NCBI GenBank assembly: GCA_928085145.1
Contig: OV725077.1
Coordinates: 62,235,995 to 62,299,994, forward strand
Direction of reading: 5' to 3'
From: Nezara viridula
Taxonomy: Eukaryota; Arthropoda; Insecta; Hemiptera; Pentatomidae
Length of the DNA stretch: 64,000 bases
Shown here: positions 58,720 to 64,000 of the stretch, in pieces
Numbering within the stretch: the stretch's first letter is position 1
Layout of the letters: each line of letters starts with the position of its first letter
The notes under the pieces: generated by a model
Seen by the model: the letters and a program-made list of their open reading frames with translations, nothing else
What the model was told of the DNA's origin: nothing
Databases searched by the model: none
Program-made: the position numbers and the translations under genes

Positions 58720-59360
58720 CTAACATCAAGCGCATCCAATCCTTCCAGTCAAAAGTCCTTCGAACAATAGTCGATGCTCCTTTCTATGTAACCAACAAAA
58801 CCCTACATCATGACCTCAACATCCCATTTGTCCTAGACCTTATCCCAGAAAAATTCTCCAAATTTTACCAGAACCTTACGTACCACCCAAATCCTCTTGC
58901 ACAATCCCTATCAAGCACCTCCCATCCCTATAATCCTCCAAGAAGGTTGAAACGGCAGCGGCCTCGCGACCTTTTGTAGATTGTATAAATTGGAGTTCTG
59001 GCAATGGCCAGATTCTTCACTCAAGACATGAGTGTATGTGGCTAAAGTGCTCTCGACCATTCTCCGCTGGCTTTAGTACCAGTGACGCGGTTGGGAGAGT
59101 AGCGCAGGGTTCTCCTGGAGTTCCCTCGCCTGATTGGATGTAGGTATGCATGTGTTTTTTTTTCTTAGTTTTAATTTTCTTATTTTTTAGGTTATTTTAT
59201 TTTATTATCTATTGTATATACTTTTGATTATTATTTTGTTCTATTTATTTTATTTTTTTGTACATATAGTGTGAATGTCATCCTACCTCACTATAACCAA
59301 TGTCCAAGAGACAGATTGTTATAATACTCAATAAAGAAATAAAAAATAAAATAAAAAAAA
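58720..59360 (+). mobile_element. Jockey-like LINE tail with 13-bp target duplication
   Basis: A 5'-truncated relative of the element at 25842-27650, ending ACTCAATAAAGAAAT and an A-rich tail. The direct repeat aataatctcattt occurs at 58706-58718 and 59359-59371, defining the insertion. Confidence 0.85.
58722..58979 (+). pseudogene. Jockey-like reverse transcriptase C-terminus (86 codons)
   Basis: The frame NIKRIQSFQSKVLRTIVDAP, then FYVTNKTLHHDLNIPF, ending NPPRRLKRQRPRDLL and TAG at 58977-58979, is open throughout but lacks everything upstream. It shows the natural C-terminus of the family and so identifies the stop at 27096 in the longer copy as a mutation. Confidence 0.85.
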
Positions 59361-60390
59361 TAATCTCATTTAATTTAATATTAATGATATAAGATTATCT
59401 TAACCATACACAGTCATAGAAGAGAACAAATCCTGTTCAATACAATATTAAATAATCACATAATCGGCATCCATTCTAATAATTTCTGTCACAGTTTTGG
59501 CTAATCCTAAAAAATGTAATTTTTTGAAGGTATCCCCGAAAATGGCGAGAACATGGAAACTTAGCAGATTTAGTAAAAATAATACAAAATATAAAGATAA
59601 CGTGAAAACAAAAACAGTGTAAATAATTTTGTTTGCCGTTAATTTTAACTTAAACATGAACAAATAATACCTACATCGTTTTTCAAATATTTTTTATTTA
59701 ATTAACAAATAACAATTACAATTTTATCTTCTATTCCAGACTTTTATTTATATATTTTTTTTCTGTTATTATAGAGACATTTGAATAATCAGTTATTTTT
59801 CAATCCTTATTTGTTATTGCATCGATGATAAATTAGAATAGATTCCATAAGACAATAAGTATAATTGGTTTAATTCAATCAATTCCTGCAGAAATTTCAC
59901 TCCTTCGTACCCGCAATGAATGAATGAATCAATTAAAGAAGTTCTATACATGTTTTAACTATTTGGAGATAAGCTAAAAATAAAAACGAGGTTGAATGAC
60001 TTTCCAACTTTTTATTTCAAAATTTTTGAGAAAAGGAACACGAGTTAGCAAAGGTAGGAAACTGTGTTGGGAACACAAGAGGTCAGAGCAGCAAGAAAGC
60101 TGCTATGACGGCCCTGCCCGGGCTGGGATGGCTCTGAACTGGGTCCTACGTTGAGGTGAAGTAATTGTAGCTTAGCGTCCACATATATCGAGGCACATAC
60201 ATCGCTAGATTCAATTTGTGAATACGGCTCTGAACTAGGTGCTTTGTCTCCTCTCTGATGCTCCTCTGTTAGAAATATGCTGTCACTTAGTTGCGCCTAT
60301 TTGTGACCGCCCTAAAAGTTTGCCCTTCAGGTCGTCGCTCCGGGGCAATTGTCCGGGTTACCCCACCTCAAGGCCAGCACTGCTTAAATA

Positions 60391-61188
60391 ATTAGACGAA
60401 TTCTAGCAATAATTACTATCAGTTTGGGGAGATGTTCCCAACCTTTTTTCAAGGTTAATTCCGTGTTTTTATTCAACGTTAATTCCGAATATGTTAATGT
60501 TTATAATATTTAAAAAGGAAATGTGAACTCTATTATTAAAAATAATTGTATACACACAGAAACAAACATCATTATTGTTTCCAAAAATAATAAAACATAT
60601 TTCTACACTTAAGGCGAAAAATACCAAGTATAATGAATGTTATTAAGTTTATAATGGTTTTAAAAATGGATTAACATATTTTTAAATTATAATTAAAAAT
60701 TAATTAGAAGCAGCATAAGTTATAACTACACTGGTGCCCGCGAGCGATAGGTTTCGAGACTGTAGCTTATCTTCAGAATAATCATTTAAATATTTTTTAT
60801 TTTCTGGTACTTCATATATAGTATTATTTTGTAATTTCAAAATTCATTTATTGATGAAAAAAATATTTTTTATTAAATTTATGCTATTTATTATATATTT
60901 ATTTTATTATTTATCTGAGTATTTCAAACGCGAGACTAATACCAATTGTTGTAAGGAGTGCCCTAATTTATTTATGTGGAAGTGATCACTTCCCAATCAT
61001 TTCAGAATTTTAATGTGCAGCAAAGAAACTATTCAGGATATATGTTTCATGAAAATCGATTATTAATGGACTTATAAAAGTTCCCGAAAATTTCGTCGTA
61101 ACAAACAGAAAAGTGACTCTATTAGGCAAGTTCCTATCCCAAGCATAACTCGACCGATATATATATATGGTATCGGTATATATACCGA

Positions 61189-61272
<84 letters not shown>

Positions 61273-62991
61273 TAGGCCATAAAAAAAAAAAAGCTATACA
61301 GATAAATAATATTAAAATATCTCAGTATCCAAATTATGCAATTAAATTCAAAAGACTTCTCAATTCAAAAAGTCAATTGCTAGCAGCATAATCAAAGTTC
61401 CCATGAAATATCTCAAAAAAGATCATGGAATGGATTTATTAACATATTAAGTGAGCTCCATAAACTGAATATCATACGTGAAATTTCAACAAATCTTGAC
61501 CTTTAAATCTTAAAAGTTGGAAATTCAGTCATTAGAGATCTTCCAAAACAGGGGTGTCTATTCTCTATATTCCTCCTACCTCCCAAGACATTGCATTGCT
61601 CTCCAGTTCTTAAAAAAAGTATCAGAGAAAGCAGAATCAGAAAGATCATGTATAATTAATTACACTTGATGTGGATTGTTCCATGTTTTTCCCTAGTCCC
61701 TGATTCAGAACTTTTTATTCCGGAAATTAAGGACCCTTTCGAAATGTGCCCTTCATACAAACTTAAGTGAATAAGCAAATGATAACATAAAAATAGCTAA
61801 ATATAAATAAAAATAGCAAATATACTAGATATATGTACATACAAATTTAGCATAGGAATAAAACTGAATTAAATAAAATACCGAAAAATAAACAAATTAA
61901 TAAAAAAATAAGTAAATAAATTTATACAAAAGAAAATTACAAATAAACATTTAACAAACGATAGCAATATAAAAAGTTAAAATAATAAAATTATGAAACT
62001 ATACATAAACGTTAAATAGGATAATAATAAAAATATGTACATTATAATAATAGATATATGTCTATAAATTGAATATTTAACAAAATATATAACTTCAGTC
62101 AGTTCTATGATTGGAGTTTGGATTTAATTTTAGGTCTATCTTGGAAATTAAGTTAAACAGTTCAATTTTATATTTTGATAATATTTTGTCACAAAAAAAA
62201 AAATATATATATACATGAATGTGTATACATACACACACACACATACAAATATATGTATAACAAACGACTTAGGCTATTTATGCATAAAAAATAAACAACA
62301 ATTGAAGAATGAAATTAAAATTTATTGTTATTAGTATAACAAGCGATTTTCCATTCCGTGTAATTAAGAAAAGAACCTTATATAGGTGAAGGAACGGCGA
62401 TCAGTCATTTCTTGCTGACACATCCCTTGATGGCCCAGAAAGTGATGACGCTAGCAGACAATAAGTAACCAGAGCAGGTTCTCAATTGGAATAATAAATC
62501 CATTTATTAACACTTCCCAATAGATCCTTTCAAATTTATGACCGCCCTAAGTACCTCCACTTGGCTTTTTCATTTCTTCTTCAATATTTGCTCAGACTGT
62601 TACCAACAGAAAGGTATAATCTTGGTGATTTGTTCTTTTTCCAGAAATGGATCACCGTTGGCTAACTCCATACTTCATATTAATATCGTGTCACAGTAGT
62701 GAGAAATATTTCACAAACATTTCTTAAGTGCATTTTTATGTATTTCGATCTTATTTATTGATGCAAAGTAAGTTCATAATAAAAGACATGGATTCTTTTA
62801 TACTTCAAAAATTGTAGCACTAAATGCTTAATATTTCACAGATAGAAAATTGATACAAGTAGTTAATGGTTTAATTTTAAGAATTGTTACTTAATGATTT
62901 TTATTTAATGAAAATTTAAAATTCACTAAGAATCCGTCATCACAATTAAGAAAAAACTTTTGTCCTTACATTTAGCTATTTCCTTAGAATT

Positions 62992-63041
<50 letters not shown>

Positions 63042-64000
63042 AAATAATGTTGCAATAATGATTTAAAGTTTTGGCCTAACAGTTATTCTGTCATAAGAAT
63101 TCACTAGATGAGTATATTGGTTACTATGAGTGAGAAATTGTATGTTGCTCTGAGGCTAACATTATTAATTGAATATTTCTTAGTTATACTTTTTGTGTAC
63201 AATTAAGGTTTTCATACTTGAAAAAATTCCATGTTTATAAAAATTCCTTATTTTCACTTTATTAAGCCTAGAACATATATAAAAAGAATTGCATTGTTAA
63301 TTGATTTATCCAAAGATAAAGAATTCCTGAGGTCATATAAATTTCGTGGGATGTAAAAATTGCTTTTTAATTCATACGGGACGATAAAAAATGTTGATTG
63401 AAAATTCTTCTGAAATACACTGATAATATACGAAAATGGATTTTAAAAGGAAGAGTGCTGCTAATGAATATATCATAAAGACAACTAGAGAAACGTTTTA
63501 TCTGAAACAATATGATAATAATAGTAATAATATTTCCTTTTTCTTTATCCTCATCACTATCCTGAGCCAGCATCTTCACGAAATTTAGATTCTTTTCCTT
63601 CCATAGCCTAAGCCGGTAAGTTTTCAAAACTGCAATTTAACGCAGCTGATTTTTTTATTTATCATTAGTAAAAGGTTTAAATAATTAACAAGGCGTTTTT
63701 ATTACAGTGAGATCTAGGCGTTCGTTGGCGCAAGGTTTTCATCTCCTATGGCAATACTTACTTCCAGTATTCCTTGAGTAATAATTCAAATTATCTTATG
63801 AAAAAAAGTTTAGAAAATTTTAGAATTTATCAGGAAATGACCGCTATGAAATTAATAGACTCATTTTAACACACTATTTGCACAGGAAATTATTTGCATA
63901 ACTCAACAAAAACAACCAAACTTTATTTAATGATATCAGTTAAACAATAACATTTACAAGATACAAGTTAAAAAATTTGTTTGGTAGATAAATTTCTTTT
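60391..64000. other. AT-rich intergenic DNA with (AT)n arrays
   Basis: (AT)n at about 61192-61269 and 62995-63038, and a short CA run near 62230. No gene, RNA or recognisable mobile element is seen; the open frames here are short and AT-driven. Confidence 0.6.

Larger units (their letters stand above)
58513..60382. mobile_element. Possible hAT-like element with 8-bp target duplication
   Basis: The exact 8-mer cttaaata flanks the interval (58505-58512 and 60383-60390). Ends read CGGCACCGACCTTAGAC and, in reverse complement, CAGTGCTGGCCTTGAGG: eight of 17 positions agree, and all but one of the differences are transitions. The right end also has a GGGGCAATTGTCC-type block seen in non-autonomous hAT repeats. 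No transposase is recognised. A Jockey tail is nested inside. Speculative. Confidence 0.35.

Noticed and set aside
61549..61560. CAGGGGTGTC, similar to hAT terminal repeats
   Set aside because: No partner end or 8-bp duplication found nearby; a 10-mer match alone is not evidence.

Overview
The window looks like nuclear DNA from an arthropod, most likely an insect. It is AT-rich, has long (AT)n, (GA)n and poly(A) tracts, one spliced gene with GT-AG introns, a U1 snRNA relic, a tRNA-derived SINE family, and many non-LTR retrotransposons of the R1, Jockey, CR1-like and RTE-like groups plus Penelope-like elements. No prokaryotic feature was seen. The species cannot be named from the sequence. Nearly all recognisable coding sequence belongs to transposable elements; one host gene is convincing.

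Layout. 1-6478: two nearly identical R1-clade LINEs in tandem, separated and followed by (GA)n microsatellite, the second with an intact 1029-codon ORF2. 6479-20250: gene-poor DNA with a small helix-turn-helix transposase remnant, two foldback MITE-like palindromes, RTE-like and I-like LINE debris, a SINE with target-site duplication, and a 310-bp repeat inserted into another repeat whose empty version lies at 57.6 kb. 20258-25555: a second R1-clade LINE on the minus strand with both ORFs open, followed by about 90 A. 25842-30190: a truncated Jockey-like LINE and a CR1-like LINE whose 5' half is inverted, as in twin priming. 32885-36301: a three-exon gene for a 202-residue secreted protein, with TATA box, two GATA-type motifs and a polyadenylation signal; a 5'-truncated U1 snRNA pseudogene lies in its second intron, and a decayed intron-containing duplicate of its 5' half lies at 40.1-40.5 kb.

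36655-54900: a mosaic of repeats. It includes a Penelope-like element with a recognisable GIY-YIG endonuclease, three Penelope-type tails that share a hammerhead-like stem with covarying bases, SINE copies, and about 0.9-kb inverted arms, each a head-to-head pair of LINE tails, around 3.8 kb. At 52062-52370 a complete tRNA-Pro (anticodon GGG), a 13-nt linker containing TTTT, the SINE and a poly(A) tail are bounded together by one 15-bp target-site duplication. This is a tRNA-SINE chimera that was retroposed as a unit and is the most unusual object in the window. 54900-64000: mostly unassigned AT-rich DNA, with a possible hAT-like element (58513-60382) that itself received a Jockey tail flanked by a 13-bp duplication.

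How the parts relate: the LINEs supply the target-primed reverse-transcription machinery that would explain the SINEs, the tRNA-SINE chimera and the truncated tails. The two R1 families share the same ORF1/ORF2 8-nt ATG/stop overlap, suggesting a common way of translating the downstream polymerase.
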